This document shows, piece by piece, positions 1 to 5,058 of a stretch of DNA of 5,264 nucleotides (positions are counted from its first letter, which is position 1; each line of letters opens with the position of its first letter). The notes beneath the pieces are model-generated. The model saw nothing but the letters and a program-made list of their open reading frames with translations, had not been told where the DNA came from and ran no database searches. The DNA is taken from positions 510 through 5,773 of the forward strand of contig JADFXO010000259.1 in NCBI GenBank assembly GCA_015233485.1, read 5' to 3'. The stretch comes from Nitrospirota bacterium. Its GTDB lineage: Bacteria; Nitrospirota; Thermodesulfovibrionia; Thermodesulfovibrionales; Magnetobacteriaceae. The position numbers and the translations under genes were made by a program.

Positions 1-857
1 TATATAAATCGAAATATAAGAAAAACGAGGACTGCCGATGACACAGTGCTTGTGCCTATGTCACTGTCCATGGACTGGCGTGTCTCCCACGCGATGGTGT
101 ATGCGCCGGTAAAGCCGATTTTCAGCCCGCCCTCTCTGCCATCGGAGTTTTTCGACACAATTGTTTCCACTTCGCGCCTCAATGATTTCACAAATCCGAC
201 ATCACGGCTTGAGCCGCGCGGACTGACAAACATAAGGGCAATTGAGTGGTCTTTCGATGCGTAAAACCCGCTTGAGACGTCCATCTTGTCCGCGCCGTTT
301 TTTAAGATTGCCGAATTGAGAATTGTCCTGAGCGCAAGCGGGTCTTCCTCTATCATCTTCACTTCGGGGATGGAGGACAGAGGCTCCTGAAGGATTTTAT
401 AGTTTTTTTCTACCTGTGCTGCAATCCCTTGGGGGCTAAGGCGGGCTTTCAGCGTCTCAACGCCCTGTTTATTCAGATAAAGCGGGAAGTGTTTGACCAT
501 AAAATCCCACTTATTTTTGAATATGTTATAGTCAACATCCTCAATCAGGGGGGAAGCGCTGAGGGCGCTGCCTATTTTTTCTATTGTCGCAAAGTGGTTT
601 TCTATGTCGCCGCCCGGCCCGGCCTCAAAGACGATAGTAAGGGCCTTCATTGTGCCGAAATCATTCAGCGTATCAGCAAAAAGGCGCATCGACGGGTTAT
701 TTGCAGGGAATACGTCCATTAGATCGGTCTTAAGCGTTATCTTTGATATGATGTATATGGAAAACACGGCGCTGAGGGCTGAAATGCCTATTATGACGAA
801 GCGGTATTTGTAAATCAATAAGGCCGTGTGCCTGAGAATCCGGGTTGTCAAAGTCAT
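1..857 (-). CDS. RND/MMPL-family exporter, N-terminal part (cut by window edge)
   Basis: This is the first 285 codons of a large inner-membrane transporter; the rest lies beyond the left edge. Residues about 20-38 form the first membrane helix, preceded by basic residues (YKYR). The segment TDLMDVFPANNPSMR (44-58) then matches the usual opening of the first periplasmic domain in MMPL/HpnN-like RND proteins. A periplasmic domain of roughly 200 residues follows. It ends in GFTGAYTIAWE (247-257), where the family normally has a conserved G-x-T-G stretch, and a second hydrophobic helix begins at about 270. Such proteins use the proton gradient to move lipids or other hydrophobic molecules, but the substrate cannot be read here. 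ATG at 857 is preceded by AGAGG (865-869) at 7-nt spacing and overlaps the stop of the upstream methyltransferase as TGATG, so translation is probably coupled. Family call is firm from the sequence pattern; subfamily is not. Confidence 0.82.
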   Translation of the reverse strand, partial: MTLTTRILRHTALLIYKYRFVIIGISALSAVFSIYIISKITLKTDLMDVFPANNPSMRLFADTLNDFGTMKALTIVFEAGPGGDIENHFATIEKIGSALSASPLIEDVDYNIFKNKWDFMVKHFPLYLNKQGVETLKARLSPQGIAAQVEKNYKILQEPLSSIPEVKMIEEDPLALRTILNSAILKNGADKMDVSSGFYASKDHSIALMFVSPRGSSRDVGFVKSLRREVETIVSKNSDGREGGLKIGFTGAYTIAWETRQSMDSDIGTSTVSSAVLVFLIFRFI

Positions 858-1705
858 CAACGGGCCTCTGCGCCAGATAACGGTTTGACCGCGGTGGCGC
901 TTTTACTCACACCGCCAATCAGCAGGCCGCTTGTCTTATAAATCAGCCGCGCTGCAGTGGACGCCGCCCGCGAGACAAGCATTTCAGCAAACACATGGGG
1001 GACTGTCGGCGCCCCCGGCGTTATCAGGATAGATGAAAAACCAGAGAGGGTTAATATGAGCCTCAGTGTCTCCGGTGAGAAGTCATAAAGATGAAATGGC
1101 GCGTCATAGAGATTATTTTTTATATTAAACGCCGACAATGCCTTGACTACCGGAGTTGTGTGCGGCACCCGTAGGATGAGAAGCCCGTTTGGCCTTAGTA
1201 TATGAAACACCCGTTTAAGGGCATAAAGCGGGTCGCGGAGGTGTTCAAGGACATAAAACATGGTTACGGCGTCGAAGGAGTTCTCCCCGAATGAGAGGTC
1301 CTCCACAGTCGATAAGCGCACGTCAAGCCCGTTGTGCAGGGCGGCCCTTACCGCATCGGCCGACGGGTCTATGCCTGATGCCCGAAACCCTAAGTCGCTC
1401 ATCACAGAGACAAAATGGCCATAACCGCAGCCTATGTCCAGTACATCCGCGCCGCGTGGAAACTCGTTTGTAAGCATACCGGCGCACTCCTTATAAATCA
1501 GTTTCATAAGGACAGACCACGAATGAATGTCCTTGCCGTTTCTTTGATGATAACCGTCGTAGAGTTTTGACAAGACATCGGCCTCAGGGCGAGGGTGCAC
1601 ATAGACAAGCCCACAGCGTTTGCACTGGACAATATCATAGCCGTTTTGGCATACTACAGGCTGGGTATCGTCAGCCGCGCAAATATTACAGTTGATAGGT
1701 TCCAT
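857..1705 (-). CDS. Class I SAM-dependent methyltransferase with N-terminal Cys4 motif
   Basis: A 282-residue protein with two parts. Residues 6-31 carry CxxC (C6, C9) and CxxC (C28, C31) in a zinc-ribbon-like arrangement, followed by GLVYVHPRP (32-40). This is the usual N-terminus of Methyltransf_23-type enzymes of cell-envelope, sugar or small-molecule pathways. The Rossmann domain shows motif I VLDIGCGYGHF (88-98), the acidic ribose-binding residue D113 in SGIDPS, the D/E-L pair near 136, YVLEHLRDP (151-159, post-II motif) and LRPNGLLILRVPH (170-182). It should transfer a methyl group from SAM in the cytoplasm; the acceptor is unknown. The C-terminal 60 residues are variable, with some amphipathic or hydrophobic stretches (around 240-270). 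It heads an operon with the RND exporter, so the modified compound may be what the exporter moves (inference). ATG 1705 has no Shine-Dalgarno. An in-frame TAA upstream excludes a much longer start. Confidence 0.88.
   Translation of the reverse strand: MEPINCNICAADDTQPVVCQNGYDIVQCKRCGLVYVHPRPEADVLSKLYDGYHQRNGKDIHSWSVLMKLIYKECAGMLTNEFPRGADVLDIGCGYGHFVSVMSDLGFRASGIDPSADAVRAALHNGLDVRLSTVEDLSFGENSFDAVTMFYVLEHLRDPLYALKRVFHILRPNGLLILRVPHTTPVVKALSAFNIKNNLYDAPFHLYDFSPETLRLILTLSGFSSILITPGAPTVPHVFAEMLVSRAASTAARLIYKTSGLLIGGVSKSATAVKPLSGAEAR
865..869 (-). promoter_or_regulatory. Ribosome binding site of the RND exporter
   Basis: AGAGG on the minus strand, 7 nt before the ATG at 857. It lies inside the last codons of the methyltransferase gene and supports the start that overlaps the methyltransferase stop codon. 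Confidence 0.6.
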
Positions 1706-1715
1706 ATAGATGAAA

Positions 1716-1740
1716 GTGTGCCCGTGTGCCAGTGTGTGCC
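1716..1740 (-). repeat. Three GTGTGCC direct repeats in the methyltransferase leader
   Basis: GTGTGCC occurs at 1716-1722, 1724-1730 and 1734-1740 on the plus strand (GGCACAC three times in the minus-strand transcript). The copies lie between the predicted transcription start (about 1767) and the ATG at 1705, where no Shine-Dalgarno is seen. Start-to-start distances are 8 and 10 bp. This could be a binding site for a regulator acting on DNA or on the leader RNA, or a chance low-complexity run. Confidence 0.45.
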
Positions 1741-1773
1741 CGATAAATAAACTACATTACCTGTGCTGTGACA

Positions 1774-1802
1774 ATTATACCCAAATAAATCGGGTTTGTA
1801 AA
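1774..1802 (-). promoter_or_regulatory. Sigma-70-type promoter for the methyltransferase-exporter operon
   Basis: On the minus strand TTTACA (1802-1797, 5 of 6 to the -35 consensus) is separated by exactly 17 bp from a perfect TATAAT (1779-1774). Expected transcription start is near 1767, giving a leader of about 60 nt before the methyltransferase ATG. It sits in the middle of the 130-bp divergent gap to the apbE-like gene. No equally good promoter is visible in that gap for the plus-strand gene. Confidence 0.7.
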
Positions 1803-1835
1803 TCATTTTTCCCAAAAATAAGGACATAGGGTAAA

Positions 1836-2750
1836 ATGAGAACACTTAAACTCTTCAGCTTTCCCTTTGTTGCCATGGGTACTTCATGTGCACTTTTTAT
1901 CTATTCCACTCGTAACAAGGCTAATAAAGCTGCTAAATACGCCATATCTGAAGTCCTCCGAATAGAGGCCCGATATTCAAGATACCGGGCAGACAGTGTT
2001 TTATCTGAAATCAACCTTGCCGCCGAACATGGTGCCGCTATTGACGTCGACGAAGAGACTGCCGGTATACTTGATTATGCATGGTCCTGCTATCGAAAAA
2101 GTAGCAAATTGTTTGACATTACATCGGGAATCCTGCGTAAAGCATGGAATTTTTCTCATCCCATATTGCCGGAGCAGGGAACTCTTGATAGGATTTTACC
2201 TCTTATAGGTTTAGAAAAAGTCATATGGGAACCTCCACGGCTTACTTTTACGATTCCAGGAATGGAACTTGACTTCGGCGGAATTTGCAAAGAGTACGCC
2301 TCGGATAGGGCCGCCGGCATTTGTAAGGAACAGGGAATCGATCATGGGCTGGTAGATTTAGGAGGCGATATAAACGTCATTGGTCCAAACCCAAACGGTG
2401 AACCCTGGCATATAGAAATACGCAATCCGGCAATACCCGATACAGCGATAACCACAATAGACGTCGCGCGTGGCTCTTTGGCAACAAGCGGCAACTACGA
2501 GAGATACATCGATGTGGATGGCAAACGATATTGCCACATCTTAAACCCTCTCACCGGTTGGCCTGTACGCGGGTTATCCTCCGTAAGTGTGCTGGCGCAA
2601 CAGTGCATTGTAGCCGGCAGCGTCTCCACAATCGCCATGCTGAAAGGAAAAGATGGTATCCAGTGGCTTTCAGACATAGGCCTCCCTCACTTATGGGTCG
2701 ACGGCGATGGAGCAATGGGGAAGATGCTGCCTGAACTCATATTGTTTTAG
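1836..2750 (+). CDS. apbE: FAD:protein FMN transferase, ApbE family, cytoplasmic variant
   Basis: A 304-residue ApbE-fold protein. Family enzymes use FAD and a divalent metal to attach FMN covalently to a Thr/Ser of target flavoproteins such as NqrC, RnfG or NosR. Family blocks in order are FVAMGT (11-16), E44 with YSRYRADSVLSEIN (47-60), FDITSGILRKAW (93-104), DFGGICKEYASDRA (146-159), LVDLGGDI (172-179), SLATSGNYERY (214-224), HILNPLTGWPV (234-244) and AGSVSTIAML (260-269). Two features are odd. There is no signal peptide or lipobox, since the protein starts directly at the first conserved strand, so it should act in the cytoplasm rather than in the periplasm. The usual metal-binding Asp of the 'ADALAT' block is Gly261, and the usual DP of 'DPxTG' is N237-P238, although T265 is kept. 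No FMN-acceptor protein is visible nearby. ATG 1836 has weak upstream AGGG/AGGA. Family certain; catalytic competence less so. Confidence 0.9.
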   Translation: MRTLKLFSFPFVAMGTSCALFIYSTRNKANKAAKYAISEVLRIEARYSRYRADSVLSEINLAAEHGAAIDVDEETAGILDYAWSCYRKSSKLFDITSGILRKAWNFSHPILPEQGTLDRILPLIGLEKVIWEPPRLTFTIPGMELDFGGICKEYASDRAAGICKEQGIDHGLVDLGGDINVIGPNPNGEPWHIEIRNPAIPDTAITTIDVARGSLATSGNYERYIDVDGKRYCHILNPLTGWPVRGLSSVSVLAQQCIVAGSVSTIAMLKGKDGIQWLSDIGLPHLWVDGDGAMGKMLPELILF

Positions 2751-2818
2751 GCCCGAAGTATATTATCTTTTTATGCTTGAAGTCTGGCTTGCACGTGATT
2801 TATTGCCCATCGTAGATA

Positions 2819-2850
2819 GTTTGTTTGCCCCCGGCAGGGGGCAAACAAAC
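2819..2850. terminator. Perfect 14-bp hairpin between convergent genes, probable two-way terminator
   Basis: GTTTGTTTGCCCCC (2819-2832) and its exact complement (2837-2850) enclose a 4-nt loop GGCA. The hairpin lies 68 nt after the apbE-like stop and 10 nt beyond the stop of the minus-strand small gene, as expected for a shared terminator. Neither side has a clean U-run: plus reads ATATTT next, minus reads TATCTA. It may therefore act partly as an mRNA end-stabilising structure. Confidence 0.7.
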
Positions 2851-2860
2851 ATATTTGGCT

Positions 2861-3079
2861 TTAGACATAGATATTAATGGAATTACCATTTTTCCCATTT
2901 TCATTGCCCAAACTGTTTATCAGGTTAAGGCTTTTCGCTAATGTCTTTGCAGGTGTCGTACCTTGAGATGTACTTTGCTGCAAGCTTATATTTGGAACAT
3001 TCTGAGCTGGAGATTGCATTTTGCTGCTCGCACCTGACGATATCCGTGGCATACCTCCACCTAAACCGCTTATATTCAT
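2861..3079 (-). CDS. Small sigma-28-controlled protein, possible motility protein
   Basis: A 72-residue protein, Ser/Asn/Gly/Gln-rich, with no Cys, no Trp and no membrane helix. It opens MNISGLGGGM and closes NSINIYV. A helix-prone patch TPAKTLAKSLNLINSLG lies at about 42-58. I do not recognise it with certainty. The two ends loosely resemble the YjfB-type 'putative motility protein' family (start MDIS/MNIS, end like N-I-D-I-R-V); the middle does not help. It does not look like a clear FlgM. That it is real rests on a textbook Shine-Dalgarno (AAGGAGG, 5-nt spacing), a near-consensus sigma-28 promoter 48 bp or more upstream of the ATG, and a strong hairpin right after the stop. Together they make a monocistronic unit probably transcribed with late flagellar or chemotaxis genes. 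Coding status likely; function inferred from regulation only. Confidence 0.72.
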   Translation of the reverse strand: MNISGLGGGMPRISSGASSKMQSPAQNVPNISLQQSTSQGTTPAKTLAKSLNLINSLGNENGKNGNSINIYV

Positions 3080-3084
3080 TGTAT

Positions 3085-3091
3085 CCTCCTT
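3085..3091 (-). promoter_or_regulatory. Strong ribosome binding site of the small motility-linked gene
   Basis: AAGGAGG on the minus strand, 5 nt before the ATG at 3079. This is the best Shine-Dalgarno in the window and argues for high expression of the 72-residue protein. Confidence 0.85.
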
Positions 3092-3127
3092 ATGACTTTT
3101 AGAAGCAGACTAACCCTATTCAATACT

Positions 3128-3154
3128 ATATCGGTTATATGGTGCAAAACTTTA
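3128..3154 (-). promoter_or_regulatory. Sigma-28 (FliA) promoter
   Basis: The minus strand reads TAAAGTTT (3154-3147), 11 bp, then ACCGATAT (3135-3128). The enteric FliA consensus is TAAAGTTT-N11-GCCGATAA, so the -35 element is 8 of 8, the spacing is exact and the -10 is 6 of 8 with the CCGATA core intact. Expected start is near 3120, giving a leader of about 40 nt that contains the AAGGAGG site. A lone TTGACA on the same strand (3181-3176) lacks a matching -10. Confidence 0.8.
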
Positions 3155-3281
3155 ATTGTTCCGGTATATTGGGGATGTCAAGTTATCATAAGAACTTTTG
3201 AGGGAAGGGTTACTATCGTGCCGGACGTAGTGGCGGTGCCTTGAGTTGTGCCGCCGGATGGGTTTGTTTGGCCGCCTGCCT

Positions 3282-3310
3282 ATGACAGCCCGTCTTATTT
3301 GTGATATTGT
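3282..3310 (+). promoter_or_regulatory. Possible sigma-70 promoter for the coiled-coil gene pair
   Basis: ATGACA (3282-3287, 5 of 6) and TATTGT (3305-3310, 4 of 6) are 17 bp apart. Transcription would start at about 3317, giving a very short leader that still includes GGAGGG before the ATG at 3332. The match is moderate. The rest of the 3092-3316 gap holds only the minus-strand sigma-28 promoter and nothing else I can support. Confidence 0.35.
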
Positions 3311-3318
3311 AGAGGTAT

Positions 3319-3324
3319 GGAGGG
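3319..3324 (+). promoter_or_regulatory. Ribosome binding site that decides the start at 3332
   Basis: GGAGGG lies 7 nt before the ATG at 3332. The alternative in-frame ATG at 3317 has only AGAGG one nucleotide ahead, too close to work, and its own codons supply the GGAGGG. The later start is therefore preferred. Confidence 0.6.
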
Positions 3325-3331
3325 CAAGGCT

Positions 3332-3610
3332 ATGACAGATGAAGAGAGAGACGCGATATTGATTTCTATGAATGAGAACATTAAGAGCATGAAACAGGAC
3401 TTAGCTGACGTTAAGCAAGAACAGTCTGAAATGAGACATGAGCTTGCGGCAAAGCCCGATCGTGACGAAGTCCGCTTTATGCTCAAACAAGAGATAGAGC
3501 CTATCAGGAAAGAACTCGCAACGAAGCCGGACAGGGACGAAGTGCGCCGGATTGTTACTGAAGAGGTGGAAACTGCGCTGTCTAGTTATCGGTTTGTGAA
3601 GGTTAAATAA
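3332..3610 (+). CDS. Small coiled-coil protein with repeated KPDRDEVR segment
   Basis: A 92-residue, highly charged protein, 97 if the ATG at 3317 were used. It is almost entirely predicted helix with heptad-like spacing, has no membrane helix and no Cys. Residues 4-36 form one helical stretch (I, M and L at regular intervals). A 12-residue unit ELA(A/T)KPDRDEVR then occurs twice, at 37-48 and 61-72, with a 24-residue period. The tail is SSYRFVKVK. The unit resembles the 'ATKxDLxxLR' repeats of bacterial coiled-coil families (DUF1640 and phage XhlA-like proteins). The next gene has a related segment, EAATKSDLENVK, and starts 3 nt after this stop, so the two are probably co-transcribed and may form a hetero-oligomer anchored by the partner. 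No enzymatic motif; function unknown. Confidence 0.75.
   Translation: MTDEERDAILISMNENIKSMKQDLADVKQEQSEMRHELAAKPDRDEVRFMLKQEIEPIRKELATKPDRDEVRRIVTEEVETALSSYRFVKVK
3440..3547 (+). repeat. Tandem coding repeat, 12-residue unit at 24-residue period
   Basis: The codons for ELAAKPDRDEVR (3440-3475) and ELATKPDRDEVR (3512-3547) are 72 bp apart. Protein identity is 11 of 12, but many third codon positions differ. The repeat is therefore kept by selection on the protein or is an old duplication, rather than a recent DNA copy. Confidence 0.7.
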
Positions 3611-3613
3611 GCT

Positions 3614-3886
3614 ATGACAAAGACAATGGAATTATACATACTGCTCAAAGACAAGCTCGGAGAGCAGGAAACAAAAGCGCTCATCGAGGCTTTTGACGAG
3701 GTCTCGGAACAGGCCAAACGTGAGGCCGCCACTAAGTCTGACCTTGAAAACGTGAAATCTGTACTTGAACTAAAAATAGAAAAGTCCAAAACAGATTCCA
3801 TTAAATGGATGCTGGCTTTCTGGGCAAGTCAAATCTGCATACTAATAGCTGCCATAGCTGTAATGCTTAAATTCTTTTTGAAATGA
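3614..3886 (+). CDS. DUF1640/CCDC90-type membrane-anchored coiled-coil protein
   Basis: A 90-residue protein. The N-terminal stretch TMELYILLKDKLGEQETKALIEAFDE (4-29) is followed by a coiled-coil core with EAATKSDLENVKSVLELKIEK (37-57). A short linker leads to IKWMLAFWASQICILIAAIAVMLKFFLK (63-90), a single C-terminal membrane helix (about 66-85) closed by Lys residues. The order 'coiled coil, ATKxDL, IKWM-x-FW, tail anchor' is that of bacterial DUF1640 proteins, related in shape to mitochondrial CCDC90/MCUR1. Their bacterial role is not established. The gene follows the previous coiled-coil gene by 3 nt. ATG 3614 has AAGG at about 11-nt distance; ATG 3626 (MELY) is an alternative start. Family call is by pattern memory. 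Confidence 0.8.
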   Translation: MTKTMELYILLKDKLGEQETKALIEAFDEVSEQAKREAATKSDLENVKSVLELKIEKSKTDSIKWMLAFWASQICILIAAIAVMLKFFLK

Positions 3887-3891
3887 CACAC

Positions 3892-3909
3892 CCCGCCGCA
3901 AGCAGCGGG
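3892..3909. terminator. Short GC hairpin between convergent genes, weak terminator candidate
   Basis: CCCGC (3892-3896) pairs with GCGGG (3905-3909), and one further G-C pair is possible across a C/A mismatch. There is no U-run on either strand. It lies in the 53-bp gap between the stops of the DUF1640-type gene and the channel gene, which is its main support. Confidence 0.3.
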
Positions 3910-3939
3910 TATCCACACATGCTTCGCAAACATCTTACC

Positions 3940-5058
3940 TTAAAATGAGCTGCCCTGAGCCTCAAGCCACTTCGACTTCAGAAACGACAGATAACCGTCT
4001 TCGTACATGTCGTCAAGCGTGTGGTTTATTTTGCCGGGCAGGGCGGGGTCTTTCAGGAGGGTATTCCTCTTTATGGCTATTGAGACATAGCGGTTGTCCT
4101 CTCTGCCGGGAATGACCTTAACGAACAGGCCGTCCTCTGACGCCTTTTTCACATAGCCAGAGATTACGCCGGCATAGAATGCCGCGGCATCGACTTTCTT
4201 TGCCTTCAGCTCCCCGTATGCCATCTCCAACGTAGGTTTAACGATAACATCGGCGCCTATTTTTTTTAGTTCTGAAATTGCTATATTGTCGTTGACTACG
4301 GCAATTTTTTTGCCCTTGAGATCTTCGATTCCGACAATAGTGCTTTTTACCTTGTTTGCCGAAAATTCGGATACGACCTCAGCCGTAATCAAATCAATCA
4401 GAAGAAGCCCGATAAGCCATATCAATATGGACAATAGACGGGCGTGAGAATTCCTTGGAACCACATCGCCAAATCCGATGGTTGTCTTAATAGCAAGCAC
4501 ACACCACATTGCTTCCATGATACCTTTTTTGTAGTTGCGTGAAATAGATGAGTCGCCTTTGCGCTCCAGCAGCCACACTATGTTGCCGAACATAAAAACG
4601 AAAACAATAAAGACCAGCGCCGACTGCATCACTATTGGCGAGTACAAGGCCGACAGCGCCTCAATATCATCCAAAAACCTATCATGCAGCTTATCTATCG
4701 CCATAATCCTAAGCCCCGAGATAAAATATGGCCGGCTGAACACGGCCATTTGCGCGGTTTTCCTTGAGGGCGCAATACCCAGTAAGACTATATCAAGGCC
4801 GCCGGAAAAAAACTTCGAATTGCAGTCGGGCGCGCTGTCGCAGACCTCTAAGTTATATTTTAATCCCGACCTCAGGGCAATCTCCCGCCATACATCCACG
4901 GCAAAGCCCCGATATTGCCCATCCTGCTGCCTTTCACAGATACCAAGGCTTAAAGGCACGCCAACCCTGTACGTCTCCTGCTCGCCGCAAACGGCAGAGG
5001 CGGCAAAAAACACACCCCCCGCGCATAATAACGCTATGACGATTCTAAGGACGCCCAT
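3940..5058 (-). CDS. GluR0-like ligand-gated potassium channel (binding protein split by a K+ pore)
   Basis: A 372-residue protein with the layout of prokaryotic ionotropic glutamate receptors. Residues 1-22 are a signal peptide (charged R5, hydrophobic 6-20, ASA before cleavage). Residues 28-122 are the first half of a type-3 solute-binding domain (YRVGVPLSLG; GFAVDVWREIA; LDIVLLGIAPSRKTAQMAVFSRPYF), with C73 and C79 likely disulphide-bonded. Helix 1 spans about 141-164. A pore helix and K+ filter TTIGFGD occupy 183-198, and helix 2 spans about 206-229. Residues 240-365 are the second binding half (VGIEDLKGKKIAVV; VDAAAFYAG; LDDMYEDGYLSFLKSKW). Ligand binding in the periplasm should open a tetrameric K+-selective pore. 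R99 sits where amino-acid-binding members bind the alpha-carboxylate. The usual alpha-amino-binding Asp appears to be Tyr295. There is no fourth membrane helix, as in GluR0. The start overlaps the upstream gene by 25 nt with no clear Shine-Dalgarno, suggesting coupled translation. Confidence 0.87.
   Translation of the reverse strand: MGVLRIVIALLCAGGVFFAASAVCGEQETYRVGVPLSLGICERQQDGQYRGFAVDVWREIALRSGLKYNLEVCDSAPDCNSKFFSGGLDIVLLGIAPSRKTAQMAVFSRPYFISGLRIMAIDKLHDRFLDDIEALSALYSPIVMQSALVFIVFVFMFGNIVWLLERKGDSSISRNYKKGIMEAMWCVLAIKTTIGFGDVVPRNSHARLLSILIWLIGLLLIDLITAEVVSEFSANKVKSTIVGIEDLKGKKIAVVNDNIAISELKKIGADVIVKPTLEMAYGELKAKKVDAAAFYAGVISGYVKKASEDGLFVKVIPGREDNRYVSIAIKRNTLLKDPALPGKINHTLDDMYEDGYLSFLKSKWLEAQGSSF

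Noticed and set aside
559..780. Repeated GCGCTGAGGGC string in the exporter gene
   Set aside because: Both copies encode common Leu-Ser-Ala runs in the protein, and the similarity does not extend beyond them.
46..813. Plus-strand open frames opposite the RND exporter
   Set aside because: They lie antisense to a minus-strand frame with clear MMPL-family sequence, and they have no recognisable content or ribosome binding sites.
1654..1845. Minus-strand 63-codon frame through the divergent promoter region
   Set aside because: It spans the promoter and overlaps the methyltransferase start in another frame, with no ribosome site.
3176..3181. Minus-strand TTGACA upstream of the small motility-linked gene
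   Set aside because: It is a perfect -35 hexamer, but the best -10 at 17-18 bp spacing matches only 3 of 6. The sigma-28 elements just downstream explain the region better.
3232..3255. GGCGG/CCGCC inverted repeat in the gap before the coiled-coil genes
   Set aside because: Only 5 bp of stem around a 14-nt loop in GC-rich sequence, with no U-run and no known RNA motif.
3295..3801. Minus-strand frames opposite the two coiled-coil genes
   Set aside because: Their Ser/Leu-rich composition is what the reverse complement of charged coiled-coil codons produces.
4987..4992. Lipobox reading of the channel N-terminus (SAVC, residues 21-24)
   Set aside because: The residue before Cys is Val and Leu is absent at -3, so a normal signal peptidase I site after ASA is more likely.
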